NCBI GenBank assembly: GCA_030407085.1
Contig: CM059582.1
Coordinates: forward strand, 139,644,501-139,708,500
Reading direction: 5' to 3'
DNA length: 64,000 bases
Origin: Trichopria drosophilae
Lineage: Eukaryota > Arthropoda > Insecta > Hymenoptera > Diapriidae
Numbering within the stretch: position 1 is the first letter of the stretch; each line of letters opens with the position of its first letter. The notes under the pieces are model-generated. The model made no database searches and was not told where the DNA came from. It was given only the letters and a program-made list of their open reading frames with translations. Below are positions 1-10,663 of this stretch, piece after piece. The translations under genes and the position numbers were made by a program.

Positions 1-2400
1 TGCATGTAAAGGCGAAATTCCATATTTCAAGTTTTTTATGTTACTTGCATTGTTACGTATTTGAACAAATTCTAAATTATTCATGTCTTTCGGTCCAGCA
101 TTACATAAGTAACATCTCAAAACATCAAAAAACATAGCATAAAATAATTTACATTCAGAAATGTTATATGAGGTGGAAACTCTTGTAATATTTTCTTCGA
201 CATTATCACTAAGTATATTGTTTTTCGTCAGTTAATTACATATTTTATTCCTTAAAACGATCTGTGCTCTGTATATTTTAATCTATTTCAAACAACTTTA
301 GAGTAGCTTTTGCGAAAACAATTTAAAATATTGTAATTAGATTATTGATGTACGCTGGTTTACGTATATATAATCATAACATACATAATTATAATAAAAA
401 TTAAACTATTAAAAATTGTAATTTTTTTAAAAACATTATTAAACCTTTAACTAATTTTGTAATTATGATTTTAAAAGTTTACTAAATTATTCTTGATTAA
501 TTACGGAACTGTTTAATTTTGATCTAATTGACCAAAGCACATCAATCATTTGAGGACTTTTATTAAAATTTACACATTTTTAATTTAATACATACATAAT
601 AATGTAATAGACAATATATGATTCCATTGGTTAGTATTTCAGAACAAGTTTCAGATTTCACACTGAAATCTCCTCTTAAACCTTTGTATTATGATTAGTA
701 ACGTGGATTTTTTGCATTACATTTTATTGTACCGGTTTTTGAGTTCGCTGATTATCAATCTCTAGTCCAAATTTCAAAACTCAAAATAGTAGATTAAATG
801 TGGCGGACATATTTAACAAAATGTATGAACTTACAAATTTGTAAGATGTTAAAAACTATAGAAGAAAGGGTATATTGTAAGTAAATGATTCATTATGACA
901 TTAGGAATATTACCGAACTGGCTTTGTTATCTACTACAGCATTAATGGTTTTGGTATCAAACATCGAAAAAAAGATTTCGTTGTGGATGGTTATGATTTT
1001 CTCATTCACGGTGACAGTTGTTGGGATTAAATTGTCTATTTCTTCTTGCAGACGTTGATACTCTATTTTAATTGAGTCAGTGGTTTCTTTTTCCTACGAA
1101 ATTCGCACCGGTCTACACTAACTGAAGTAAATAAAAGATAACTACATTCGTACATATTCAAATTGATTTCTCAAATAGATAAAAACAAAATTATATAAAA
1201 ACAGTAACTTTTTTATTGATAATTAAGTCTATCTACAATTTAATTACTGTATTAATTCAATGTCAAAGTGACAATTTTCGTAGATTTTGAATACTAATTC
1301 CAATAAAATATTACCGTGTAGAAGAGCAGGTCGTATTTTGCCATATTATAGATCCATCGCTTTTCGATATTATTCTTAATGGTACTAAGGCTGTTATTAT
1401 AACAGAAGAATCAGAAACTGAAGGATCTTGAAACAGTTGCTTATGTTCAGAGTGTCCTGAACTTCCATCAAATCCGATTTTGTAAATAACAATTAATTGA
1501 ACTGGAATTTCTTGTTCATTTAAGCAGAGTCCACTGTTTGTATGATTTAGGAGATTTTGAATGCTAACAAAACCCGTCTGTTCCGTAATAATTATATCGT
1601 CTGGATAACAATGAAGTTTTGCCTTTTGCACCTTTTTATAGCTGGGAATAAATTTACCTTCTAGAATATTAAGAAAACACATTATATAGTATATGTGTAC
1701 ACATTTTCAACCAACTTATCATAATATAATGTTTTATATATACCAAATTGCGAAGATACTTTCCGCAAATTATTATAATGACATGTTGTCAGTCCGCAGT
1801 CAGCTATGAGTGCTAAAGCTTGATCATCGCTAAGTTGCATTGGTGAAGCTTTAGCATTTTCATAAGCTGCTACGATTTTTGCTGAACGTGACGGTGACTT
1901 CGAATCTTCTGTAAGTAATGTTGCACCTTCGCTATTACCGTCTTTCCTGAATGAAGAAGCAGTAGCAAATAAAAGTGATGCGGTCTCTTCTTTTCGTAGA
2001 GCATTTGTCCTACGACTTTTTTGCGAATCACTCAAAGAGTCGAAATTGACGCGGTTTTTACCCCTAACAGAATTACTGACTGAAGTAGAAGTTACCTTAT
2101 CGGTACTCATAATTTGTTTGGGATCATGATGAGTACTACCATTAATAATATTTTTTGGCTGATTAAAATATAGCGGTTCGTCAAGCCAATTCTTAAATCG
2201 CTTTTCCATATACAACATACTCCTGCTGCACAGCCTCCATCTCAATTTCCAGTTCTCCACAAATATCTTAATACTTTTTTCTGGGCATATTGGTTTCCAT
2301 TTACAAACAGGTATTTTTCTATTTCGGTAATTTTTTCGTTATCTCTCTTCGTTTTGGATGTCAAAAATGTTTTAATCAAATATCGTCTACTGTAGTCTAA
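1..2400 (-). pseudogene. Transib/RAG1-like transposase gene, intron-containing, broken, cut by the window edge
   Basis: Reading leftward on the minus strand, pieces of one transposase follow in order: a region with VNFDSLSDSQKSRRTN (about 2050-2010), then IPSYKKVQKAKLHCYP, then KIGFDGSSGHSEHKQ (~1480-1440, whose D is the expected first catalytic acid), then WQN..CSSTR, CRPVRIS, a KETTDSIK...LIPT block (1100-1010) and, at 115-1, RCYLCNAGPKDMN, a zinc-type CxxC. This order matches the RAG1/Transib core as I know it. The gaps look like introns: GT..AG at 1743-1661 (83 bp, phase 1) and 1314-1122 (phase 2). A third gap, 913-116, has GT and AG ends but the phases do not match. Two TAG stops follow CRP-region residues (1120-1090), and 2260-2400 changes frame, so this copy is dead. 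The C-terminal part lies outside the window. The superfamily call is from remembered motifs. Confidence 0.62.
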
Positions 2401-2479
2401 ATGAAATTAAATTGCACTTCATTACTCTAAATGTTCTATTTGTTACAATAAGCAACAAAAAATCATTATATATATATAT

Positions 2480-2985
2480 AGAATGCATAAAAGTTAACAT
2501 ATGAGTAGTGATATTTAAAGGGGGCTTGACGGGCATCAAGATAATGGTACAAGTTTTTTGAAAAAAATAAAATTTAACCTTTAAATTTAAGGTGAAAATG
2601 CTAATTTCAGCATATTCCAAAAACGAGTTTTTGAATTTTTCTTCCTAGTTTAAAAAGAAAGCTTAACTACTTTTCTGTAAGATATGTGAATGTCCGAGTG
2701 GAACACTTCAGAGATTTTGAGAACATAACCCTTTACTGTCTAAAAATCGATTAATCGGCTATTTTCTCATAATCTATGAATGCCCCACTCTTATTTTCAC
2801 ACACTTGTAGAAAAGTAGTCGAGCTTTCTTTTTAAACTATTAAAAAAAAATCAAAATGAGATATACTGAAATTAGTACTTAACATTGAATTTCTTGGTCA
2901 AATTTTATTTTTTCAAAAATTTTTATCACATGAAGTCCGTGAAAATCCCTTTAAAAATCACTACTCATTTGGAGCATTCCATGAC
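2480..2985. repeat. AT-rich imperfect hairpin (foldback/MITE-like)
   Basis: The left arm from about 2501 (ATGAGTAGTGAT) is the reverse complement, with many mismatches, of the right arm ending near 2968 (ATCACTACTCAT). Other matching pairs are the AAGAAAGCTT blocks at 2655 and 2825 and the CTGAAATTAG blocks near 2610 and 2870. The centre is near 2735. No coding content is visible. It is probably a decayed non-autonomous element. Confidence 0.55.
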
Positions 2986-3214
2986 AAGTGGACCACTTTT
3001 CGAAAAATATTTCTTTATTTTATTTGCACCAAATGTTTAGTAAAAAGTCAGAAAAATATAATAATTTGGACAATATAGGATACGAAAATATTGAAGGATT
3101 ACCAAGTTATCCTTTATTCGATAATATCTCTGCATTTAAACATGGGCGGTATTTTCGTCTTTTTAAGTCAAATTAAGATCTTATGAAAAATTTGCTCCCT
3201 ACATGTTTTGTGTA

Positions 3215-3640
3215 GTTTTTTGATGAGCTTTAAGACAAAAATATATATTTTCGATTTTAATAATACCATCGACCTAAAAAAACTGTGTTAAAGCTTTCAA
3301 ATTGAATTTTGCAAAAGATGGGGTATTTTTAAAATTCACAAAAATACTATTTTTTATTACAGAGATTTTATTAATATATTGAAAAAAGTGGCAACTGAAG
3401 AAGGTATATCCGAAAAGGTACATTTAAGCTTTAAAAAAATTTGTTCACATATACCCTCTTCAGATTCTAATTTTGTCGATATATCAACATCTTTGTAATA
3501 AAAAATAGTATTTTTGTGGACTTTTTCAGATTTTTAAAAATACCCCATTTTTTGAAAAATCCACTTTGAAAGTTTTAACATAGTTTTTTAGGTCGATGGT
3601 ATTAATGAAATTGAAATTACATATTTTTATCATAACTCAG
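3215..3640. repeat. Second hairpin element, cut at its right end by the R1-clade insertion
   Basis: Left-arm sequence 3267-3345 (ATACCATCGACCTAAAAAA...GGGGTATTTTT) recurs as its reverse complement at 3537-3607, with the centre near 3425. The right arm stops matching close to 3640, where retrotransposon sequence begins, so the LINE probably landed in this hairpin. Confidence 0.55.
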
Positions 3641-4565
3641 GAAAGAAGAGGAGAAAGAGGAACGTCCCGTACCTCCAGCTGCAGAACACCGGCGGCAACC
3701 CCAGTCGGAAGACCAGGACTGGGTTACGGTGGTCAGAAACGGCCTAAAGAAGAAGGCGAAGCAGCAGCAACAACAACCGCACCAGCATCAGCAGCAACAA
3801 CATCCGCAGCAGCATCAACAGCAACAACGACGGCAGCAGCAGCAGCAGCAGGGAACGGATGTCGGCAAGCGACACAAGGGGAAGCCGGAATCAAAAGCCG
3901 GCCTCCGACCCTTCCGCCCCGATGCCATCAAGATCAAGGCAGCGAACGGTGCGTTATATGTCGACATCCTGAAGACCATAAAAGCTGCGCCAGAACTGCG
4001 AAAGTTAGGAGAAAGGGTGACCGCCATCAGGCGGACGAAAGCAGGCGAACTGCTCATAGAGCTTGCAACGCGTGGCGTGTGCACCCAAGAGCTCCAAGCA
4101 GCGGCCACGTCCATCCTAAAAGGGACATGTGTCTTACAGGCACTGTCCCATAAGGAAGTCATCACCATCAAGGACATGGACGAGGCCACAACTCGGGCGG
4201 AGGTGGCACAGGCCATCATTGAGATGACTTTACCGGAAGCAGTGACCCCTGAGAATATCAAGCTCAGGGGAGCGTATAGCGGAACCCAGGCGGCCAATAT
4301 CTTGCTTCCCGTCGCAGTAGCAAACACACTGCTGCAAAAGGGGAAGCTTAAAATTGGCTGGGATAATTGCCGGGTTCGACTGCGCGAAGGACCCTCGCGC
4401 TGTTACAGGTGCCACGAGAGCGGACATTTGGCAAGGGGTTGTAAGAGCGCGGTCGATCGCTCGGCGCAGTGCTTCCGGTGTTGCAGGGAGGGCCACAAGA
4501 TTGAGGACTGCGTAGCCAAACATCGTGCAACGCAGGAGGTTGGAGCACAGACCAACAGTGGCTAA
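3641..4565 (+). CDS. ORF1 (gag-like) of the R1-clade element, N-terminus missing
   Basis: The frame runs open from the truncation point; an internal GTG at 3729 is not a convincing start. After DQDWVTVV comes a low-complexity Gln/His stretch (3765-3850, built on CAG/CAA/CAC triplets), then a gag-like region, then two adjacent zinc knuckles near 4400-4510: CYRCHESGHLARGC and CFRCCREGHKIEDC. Proteins of this kind bind the element RNA and form the RNP with ORF2 product. The stop at 4563-4565 lies inside the start of ORF2, a typical overlapping arrangement. The Gln run is a triplet-repeat expansion and not a known domain. Confidence 0.8.
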
Positions 4566-7561
4566 GGTGCTCCAAATAAACCTCAATCACTGTGCGGTGG
4601 CCCAGGACCTGCTGTTCCAACTGGTCAAGGATGAGAAGGCCGTCATCAGCGAGGCTTACCGTGATCTTTGTAAACCGAGCTGGGTGAAGGATTCCACCAG
4701 CAAGGCGGCCATCTGGGTGTGTGGGAATCTCCACATATCCAATAAGATGTCCGACCCCCTGCCCAACTTCACCTGGGTGGAGGTGGCTGGTATAAGACTA
4801 TACAGTTGCTACTTCCCTCCCAGTCTTACCATCGACGAGTTCCAAGGATCCCTGGAGGCCATCGTCGCCAGTGCAAGAACCTCCCGACTACCATTAGTGA
4901 TCGGGGGGGACTTCAATGCATGGGCGACGGAATGGGGTAGCGCGAAGACCAACCATCGAGGATATGCCCTCATTGAGGCCTTGTCGTTACTGGAGTTGGA
5001 GATTGCTAACACGGGGGAAAGCCGACCTACTCCAAGGCCGGCAAGTCCTCCGTAGTCGACCTGACCTTCGTCGACCAAAAATTGACGGGGGAAGGGTTGG
5101 GCTGGAAAGTTACCGACCGATACACGGGCAGTGACCATCAAGCCTTTGGTGTACCCGCTCCAAATGACCGGCAGAGCAGCAGGAAAGGTGCAGAGCGCAA
5201 GCAAAGAGAGATGGGCACCAGCCGCCTTCGATCGGGAAATGTTCCTCTACAGCTTGGAACAGACGGAGGTGGAGGGAACAGCAGAGGAGAGAGCCCGATG
5301 CCTCTCCCGAGCCATAACAGCGGCTTGCGCTGCCTCCATGGCCGTGAAGTCAAATCCTCGCGGCCGACCCCCAGTTTACTGGTGGAACGAGGATATCGCA
5401 GAGATCCGTAGAGAGTGCCTTCGGGCTCGAAGGCTGCACCAGAGAGCAATTCATAAGCCCCGGTACTACCAACCGGCCGTGGACTATGAAAGAAAGAGAA
5501 AGAGGCTCAAGATTGCCATCAAGGCCGCGAAAAGAAAGTGCTGGCAGGACTTTTGTGAGGAGGTGGACCGCGATTCCTGGGGGCGACCGTATAAAACGGC
5601 CATGAACAAGATCAAGCCCAGGGGACCCAACGCACCATCTTGTCCATCCTTCCTTGGCAAAGTCGTCGGCCATTTATTCCCAGAACAGCGGGAACGGCCG
5701 ATTGGCACTGGCCTGATGGCAATTGCTGGTGCAGCCGATCCGCCAGATGTTACCGAAGCCGAAGTAAAGATGGCTGCTAAGAAGATCTCCACCCGTAAGG
5801 CCCCAGGAATGGATGGTGTACCTGGAATGGCAGTGAAGATTGCAGCGCTGAATGTACCAACCATCTTCACATTGACATTCAGTGCTTGCCTGAAGGAAGG
5901 ATGCTTCCCGGCGCAGTGGAAGGAACAGAGGTTGCTGCTGCTGTCTAAGGGAAACAAACCCCCGGACGACCCATCCTCATTCCGACCGCTCTGCATGCTT
6001 GACATCTCCGGGAAGCTATATGAGCGGGTTGTCTGTGCCAGACCTCAAGCAGCCATCGAAAATGCCGGAGGTCTTTCCGAAAACCAGTTCGGATTTCGGA
6101 AGGGGCGCTCAACCATCGTTGCAATCGGCCGAGTGAAAGCAATAGCCACGGATGCCATCAGTGGCAGCCGAAACACCAGGTGCATGTGTGCCATCATTGC
6201 CCTGGATATCCGGAACGCATTCAATTCGGCCAGGTGGGATTGCATCATGCAGGCACTCGAAGATCTGAAGGTGCCTCACTACCTAAGAGAAGCCATCTCA
6301 AGCTACCTAACAGAACGAACCCTGTATTATGACACCGATGATGGCAGGCACTCCTACAACATCACGGGAGGCGTGCCACAGGGTTCGGTTCTGGGACCCT
6401 TGCTCTGGAACGTCTTATATTGCGGACTGCTCAGGCAATCCCTTCCAGACGGGGTGTCCATGGTAGCTTTCGCAGACGACCTTGCACTAATCGTCGTCGC
6501 GAAGACCATCGACGAGGTGCAATTTAGCGGAGATGAAGCTATCGAGGTAGTAGCTAGGTGGTTGAGCAACCATGGGTTAGATCTGGCGGCTGAGAAGACG
6601 GAGGCGGTGTTCATCTCTCGAACAAAGAAAAGGGTATACGCCACCTTCACGGTGGAAGATACGCAGATCAGGACGGTGGACACTATTAGATATCTTGGAG
6701 TCACTCTACATGCGCGGCTGTTGTTCAAACAACACCTGATGAACGCAGGCGCAAATGCTTCCAAAGTGGCTCGTACGCTCTCCAGCATCATGCCCAATAT
6801 GGGGGGGGGGGCTGAAACAGCCGCGACGGTTCCTCCTTTCATCGGTAGTAAGCTCCGTTATTCTTTACGGGGCACTGATCTGGGCTGATGCCATGAACAT
6901 GAGCTACGGAGCCACCTGTCGGCGGGCTTATAGAACAGCCGTCCTAAGAGTGGCCCGCGCCTACCGTTCTGTATCGGACATCGCTCTCTCGGTGGTCGCG
7001 GGACTCCCTCCCATAGACCTTCTTGCTATGGAGAGGGCAGCAGTACACCGCGAAGGCAGGTGTCTAAGGCAGGACATCGCCGACCAGGAGCCGAACCACG
7101 AGAAATGGTCCATGAGGACCATAGAAGAGTGGCAAAAAAGATGGGATTCAGCGGATTCGGGACGGTGGACCCACTGCGTTATCCCAGATGTAGCAAAGTG
7201 GACGGGCAGACAACACGGATGCACCACGTTTCATCTTACCCAGGTGCTCACCGGGCACGGCTGCTTTCGCAGCTACTTACATCGTTTCCGCATTTATCAA
7301 AGCGCGGAGTGCTCGGCATGCCCTGGTGTCGACGAAGATGTGGCCCATGTCCTCTTCCACTGCCCGAGATTTGCAGCGTTACGAGAACAGTTCCGGATCT
7401 CGGGAGGAGGACCACTAACACCTGAGGGCATTGGGGAATGTCTGCTCGCCTCACAGAAGGGATGGGACGCGGTGGTCATCATCGCCACCTCCATCATCGA
7501 TAGGCTGAATGCCATCAGAAAAGAAGAAGACGGAAGAGGCAACAACATCGCCCAGACTTGA
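4525..7561 (+). pseudogene. ORF2 (endonuclease + reverse transcriptase) of the R1-clade element, frameshifted
   Basis: The endonuclease starts with VLQINLNHCAVAQDLL and has the GGDFNAWATEWG motif (~4905-4940). Between about 5035 and 5140 the correct reading moves to the next frame (SSVVDLTFVDQKL) and then back, so two compensating indels are present. Reverse transcriptase spans about 5760-6800: RKAPGMDGVPG, NQFGFRKGRSTI, ALDIRNAFNSARW, GVPQGSVLGPLLWN and the catalytic FADD (~6470). A run of ten G at 6801-6810 shifts the frame again; the C-terminus continues at 6755-7561 in that frame with CSACPGVDEDVAHVLFHC (~7307-7362). The enzyme would nick target DNA and prime reverse transcription there. 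It is inactive as it stands. Confidence 0.85.
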
Positions 7562-7750
7562 AGAGCCAAAACATTGGCGGAGGATCTACTGAGGCATAGA
7601 CTGCCCCCCTCGAAGTAATGCCTTCCGGCGGTTTCCGAGGGGGGAATCACAGTCTGAGCGGAGGTGGTTTTAGGGGGTGGGAGCCCCGCATTCCTGCTGG
7701 CACCGGCCGGCAGGGATGGCTGGTAGAGCTTTCCATCGTCGCTTCGGAAA

Positions 7751-7801
7751 AAAAAAACACACACATACACACACACACGCGCACACACACACGCACACAC
7801 A
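7751..7801. repeat. (CA)n microsatellite at the 3' end of the R1-clade element
   Basis: An A run is followed by CACACATACACACACAC with CGC interruptions up to 7801. It abuts the LINE 3' end directly, so it may be the element's target or tail-derived sequence. Confidence 0.85.
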
Positions 7802-7935
7802 TAAATATGTAATATTTAATTTAAACTGAAATTTAAGACATTGAGAACGGAAAATTTAACAAACAACATATCAACTTGAAGATGACTTTATATTTATTTT
7901 TTATTTTTTGAAACAATTGCAAATGTTCCAGCACG

Positions 7936-8890
7936 TCACTGACATCTGCTTATAAATGTATTAAACATCTGATCAATATCGAGGGTTTTGACAATATCTT
8001 TATATATATGTAGAATAGATAAATTATTTAATTTTTCTTGACCCATAGTAGATCTTAAAAAACTTTTTAATCTGCGAAGTGCAGAAAACGACCTTTCATT
8101 TGTGCACGATGACCCAGGTACAGTTAATAATATTCTTATTAGTCTTGTATATTCATCTAACATTTCACGAAAAGCTTTCTTATTTCTTAGCATATTAACT
8201 ACATCCCTTAAATTTGTAATAATTCGATTCTCCGACTTTGCTATATCTAAAAATATATCTCGTTGCAATAATAATCTTTTATCATCAAAATCCTTATAAA
8301 ATTTGGTGATTTCGGTTACATTTACATTTTCACTGCCTGTTATAAAATGTTTAAATTTGTTCAATAATTTCATAGTTTCGGTGTCAAACCTCATTTCTAA
8401 GGATGTCACGGTTTTATCGAATATTTCGTAATACATTTTTCTGTAGAAGTCTTCAGCCGTTTCGAAAACATGAGACTCACTTGCAACGCTTGATTCCAAG
8501 CGTTACGGTATTTTTCTTTAGCGTTTAATTCTAGGCTCCTCAATGTTGAGCGATTTAGCACCTTCTACAGATTTTTCCCAAATCGATACAAATTTGTCAT
8601 TTCGTAAAAGTTGCAGACTCTTTATCACGATTCCAACCTTTTCGTGTAATTCAATTACACTTAATTCTGATTGTTGAAGCTGAACATTCAAAATTTCAAT
8701 TTGATAAAAAATTTCAATTAAAGTCGTAAAGAGAAAATAAAACTCGAATGACTCCAAGCTTTTCAAAAATCCATTGGCTTTTGCAGCCACTGATGAATCA
8801 ACATTGGGATCAGTTCTCTTTTCTTCAAAAAACTGTAGAGCACTTGTGTAATTTTGGATATCATACAATCTTTTCAAAGAAGTTATTCTT
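7936..8890 (-). pseudogene. hAT transposase, C-terminal part (ZMYM1-like type)
   Basis: The end of the protein (8200-7936) contains SCTNERSFSALRRLKSFLRS, the hAT C-terminal dimerisation signature. The upstream part (8877-8518) is helical and resembles the linker of ZMYM1-like hAT transposases; WTVRITSLKR can be read just before it. A frameshift near 8500-8518 separates the two pieces. A candidate 3' splice site (TTTAG) precedes the WTV codons near 8910. The N-terminal DE-type region of what is probably the same gene lies at 13560-13369, beyond an inserted Gypsy element. Non-functional. Confidence 0.7.
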
Positions 8891-9216
8891 ACAGTCCACC
8901 TAAATCGCTAATAATGATGTAATTAAATGCTGATTTATGCATAAACTAAAATGGAATTTACATCCTTATATACATGTATGTCGAGTAGTCGTCTCAGAGC
9001 TGCATTTTCGTAACGGAGCATTCTAAGATAAATGTGGATATCATAATAAATTTTTATATTTTATTATTACTAGCAGAAATTAATTATAATACATAATAAA
9101 AAAGTGAAGACGACAAGCATGGATCTGATATTATTAGGGAAAATGAAGCGTGGTGAAGATTGTCTTGAATATTACTTGAATATTATTATTAAGCAAAACC
9201 AATGCAACTATAATAT
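8891..9216. other. AT-rich spacer between hAT exon and Gypsy LTR
   Basis: No ORF or repeat stands out. It probably represents hAT intron sequence into which the Gypsy element inserted. The last five bases before the LTR are AATAT. Confidence 0.4.
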
Positions 9217-9481
9217 TGTAGGGTCGTTAGAAAAAAAACAACCCACGTCGCAATATAGAAATGGTTTATTGTTTTTACAACTCGTATATATGTAGCGAGC
9301 GGCGCGAGCGCTCGAGGCAGACTGACTCTCGATACACTTTGTGCGCTACATGTTGACACCGTGTGGCGCCATCTTTCGAGTACAATTTAAACGCGAACGC
9401 ATTAACTATTTTAATGATATAAAAACGCTTTACACTAAGGTACAAAAATATGCAATCCCAAACTCGGCTATCCTGATAACA
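9217..9481 (-). repeat. 3' LTR of the minus-strand Gypsy element (265 bp)
   Basis: On the plus strand it begins TGTAGGGTCG and ends CCTGATAACA; on the element strand it is TGTTATCAGG...CGACCCTACA, a proper TG..CA pair. It is preceded (element strand) by the purine-rich GCGGGCAG. The boundary is inferred from these termini because no second LTR is available for alignment. Confidence 0.7.
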
Positions 9482-9517
9482 TCTGCCCGCAGATGTTGTC
9501 GATATTCTATAATCTTC

Positions 9518-10630
9518 TTATTGATCTTCAACGGGGTTGGTCCACATCTTCATGCTGTCACTAGCTGTTGACGTAGATTTTGGGCCTTCACACATGCCAA
9601 TCTTTTCCACGACGTACCGACCGTTTCTTAAAACCTTGACCACCTTATAAGGTCCTAAATACTTGGCGTAGAACTTAAGATCCGGTCCTCCTTGTTTTCG
9701 CTCTATAGTGACAATGTCCCCTTCGTTGTAGTCGTGTGGTGCTCTTCGTTTCCGATCATAGCTGAGTTTATTTTGCATCTGTAATTTTGAAATCTCCTGA
9801 TGAGCTTGATCTCGAATCTCACAATGTTTTCTTAGAAAATCTGTGATAATCTCCTCTTCCAACTGTTCTCGTATCTTTAAGTCATCCTTTTGCCTCATCT
9901 GAACTCCAAATTGCACGTAGAACGGAGAGAATCCCGTACTCCGACTTGGTGCATGGTTCAAATATTGCTGCGCCTTTCCGACGAACTTGTGCCACTGGTC
10001 TGGATGAGGCGACGATAATTTAGTCAGTAAAGGAATGAGCGCTCTGTTGACTCGTTCAACTTGCCCATTTGCCCTAGGCACACCTGTCGTCGTCAGGTGA
10101 TGCTCAATGTTTTCCCTCTTACAATATTCCTTAAAATCCCCGGAGGTAAAAGCTGCTCCTCGGTCGGATATTAATCTTTTCGGATTTCCAAATACAAGTG
10201 ATTGCTTTTCCAATCGATCAAGTGCCTCCGCAGTAGTTGTGCTCCTCGTTGCATAATGCCAAACAAATTTGGTAAAGGCGTCTATGACTACAAATATGTG
10301 CCTGTACCTTTTCTTCGTCGAGGGCATCGGCCCTAAGTAGTCAATGTGGTAAGTATCCAAAGGTAATTCTTTCTCGATAAGATGGAGAAAACCATCCTTC
10401 TTTCCTGTTCTCTTTTCCGCTACTATGCATCGTATGCAGTTTCGGATTACCTTATCTACCTGAGATTGCATACCTGGAAACCAGTAATCGTCCTGAATAA
10501 GTTTCATCGTCTTAGCGGTGGCGAAATGTCCGCCTTCGTGGATTTGTCGTATTAGTGGTATTTGCATGCTACGTGGTATAATAACTAAGCTTTCTCCATT
10601 TATGTTTTTTCGCAGCAGTCCGTTTAACAT
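9518..10630 (-). CDS. Integrase of the Gypsy element
   Basis: An open 370-residue frame. The zinc-binding HHCC set is visible (H31, H35, C65, C68). The catalytic triad is D97 in HIDYLGP, D156 in ISDRGAAF and E192 in NGQVERVNR, with 35 residues between the last two, the normal DD35E spacing. The C-terminal part after residue 270 has the GPYKVVKVLRNGRYVV-type beta fold common in Gypsy integrases. It inserts the cDNA into the host chromosome. The ATG at 10630 is internal to pol: the frame continues upstream past a single TAG (10661-10663), so this is the C-terminal part of a polyprotein and not a separate gene. Confidence 0.85.
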   Translation of the reverse strand: MLNGLLRKNINGESLVIIPRSMQIPLIRQIHEGGHFATAKTMKLIQDDYWFPGMQSQVDKVIRNCIRCIVAEKRTGKKDGFLHLIEKELPLDTYHIDYLGPMPSTKKRYRHIFVVIDAFTKFVWHYATRSTTTAEALDRLEKQSLVFGNPKRLISDRGAAFTSGDFKEYCKRENIEHHLTTTGVPRANGQVERVNRALIPLLTKLSSPHPDQWHKFVGKAQQYLNHAPSRSTGFSPFYVQFGVQMRQKDDLKIREQLEEEIITDFLRKHCEIRDQAHQEISKLQMQNKLSYDRKRRAPHDYNEGDIVTIERKQGGPDLKFYAKYLGPYKVVKVLRNGRYVVEKIGMCEGPKSTSTASDSMKMWTNPVEDQ

Positions 10631-10663
10631 ATGGTATCCATCAATTTCGTTTCCGTTTGCCTT

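Larger units (their letters stand above)
3641..7750 (+). mobile_element. R1-clade non-LTR retrotransposon, 5' truncated, damaged
   Basis: ORF1 with zinc knuckles is followed by a slightly overlapping ORF2 with AP-type endonuclease, reverse transcriptase and a C-terminal CxxC..H..C motif, the standard order for the R1 clade. The ORF1 frame is already open at 3641 with no start codon, so the copy is 5' truncated. The 3' UTR (7562-7750) is GC-rich and ends in a short A run directly before a (CA)n tract. GC content is far higher than in the AT-rich surroundings. Confidence 0.85.

Noticed and set aside
3765..3850. Poly-Gln/His region as a host transcription factor
   Set aside because: It lies in frame with the zinc knuckles of a retrotransposon ORF1.
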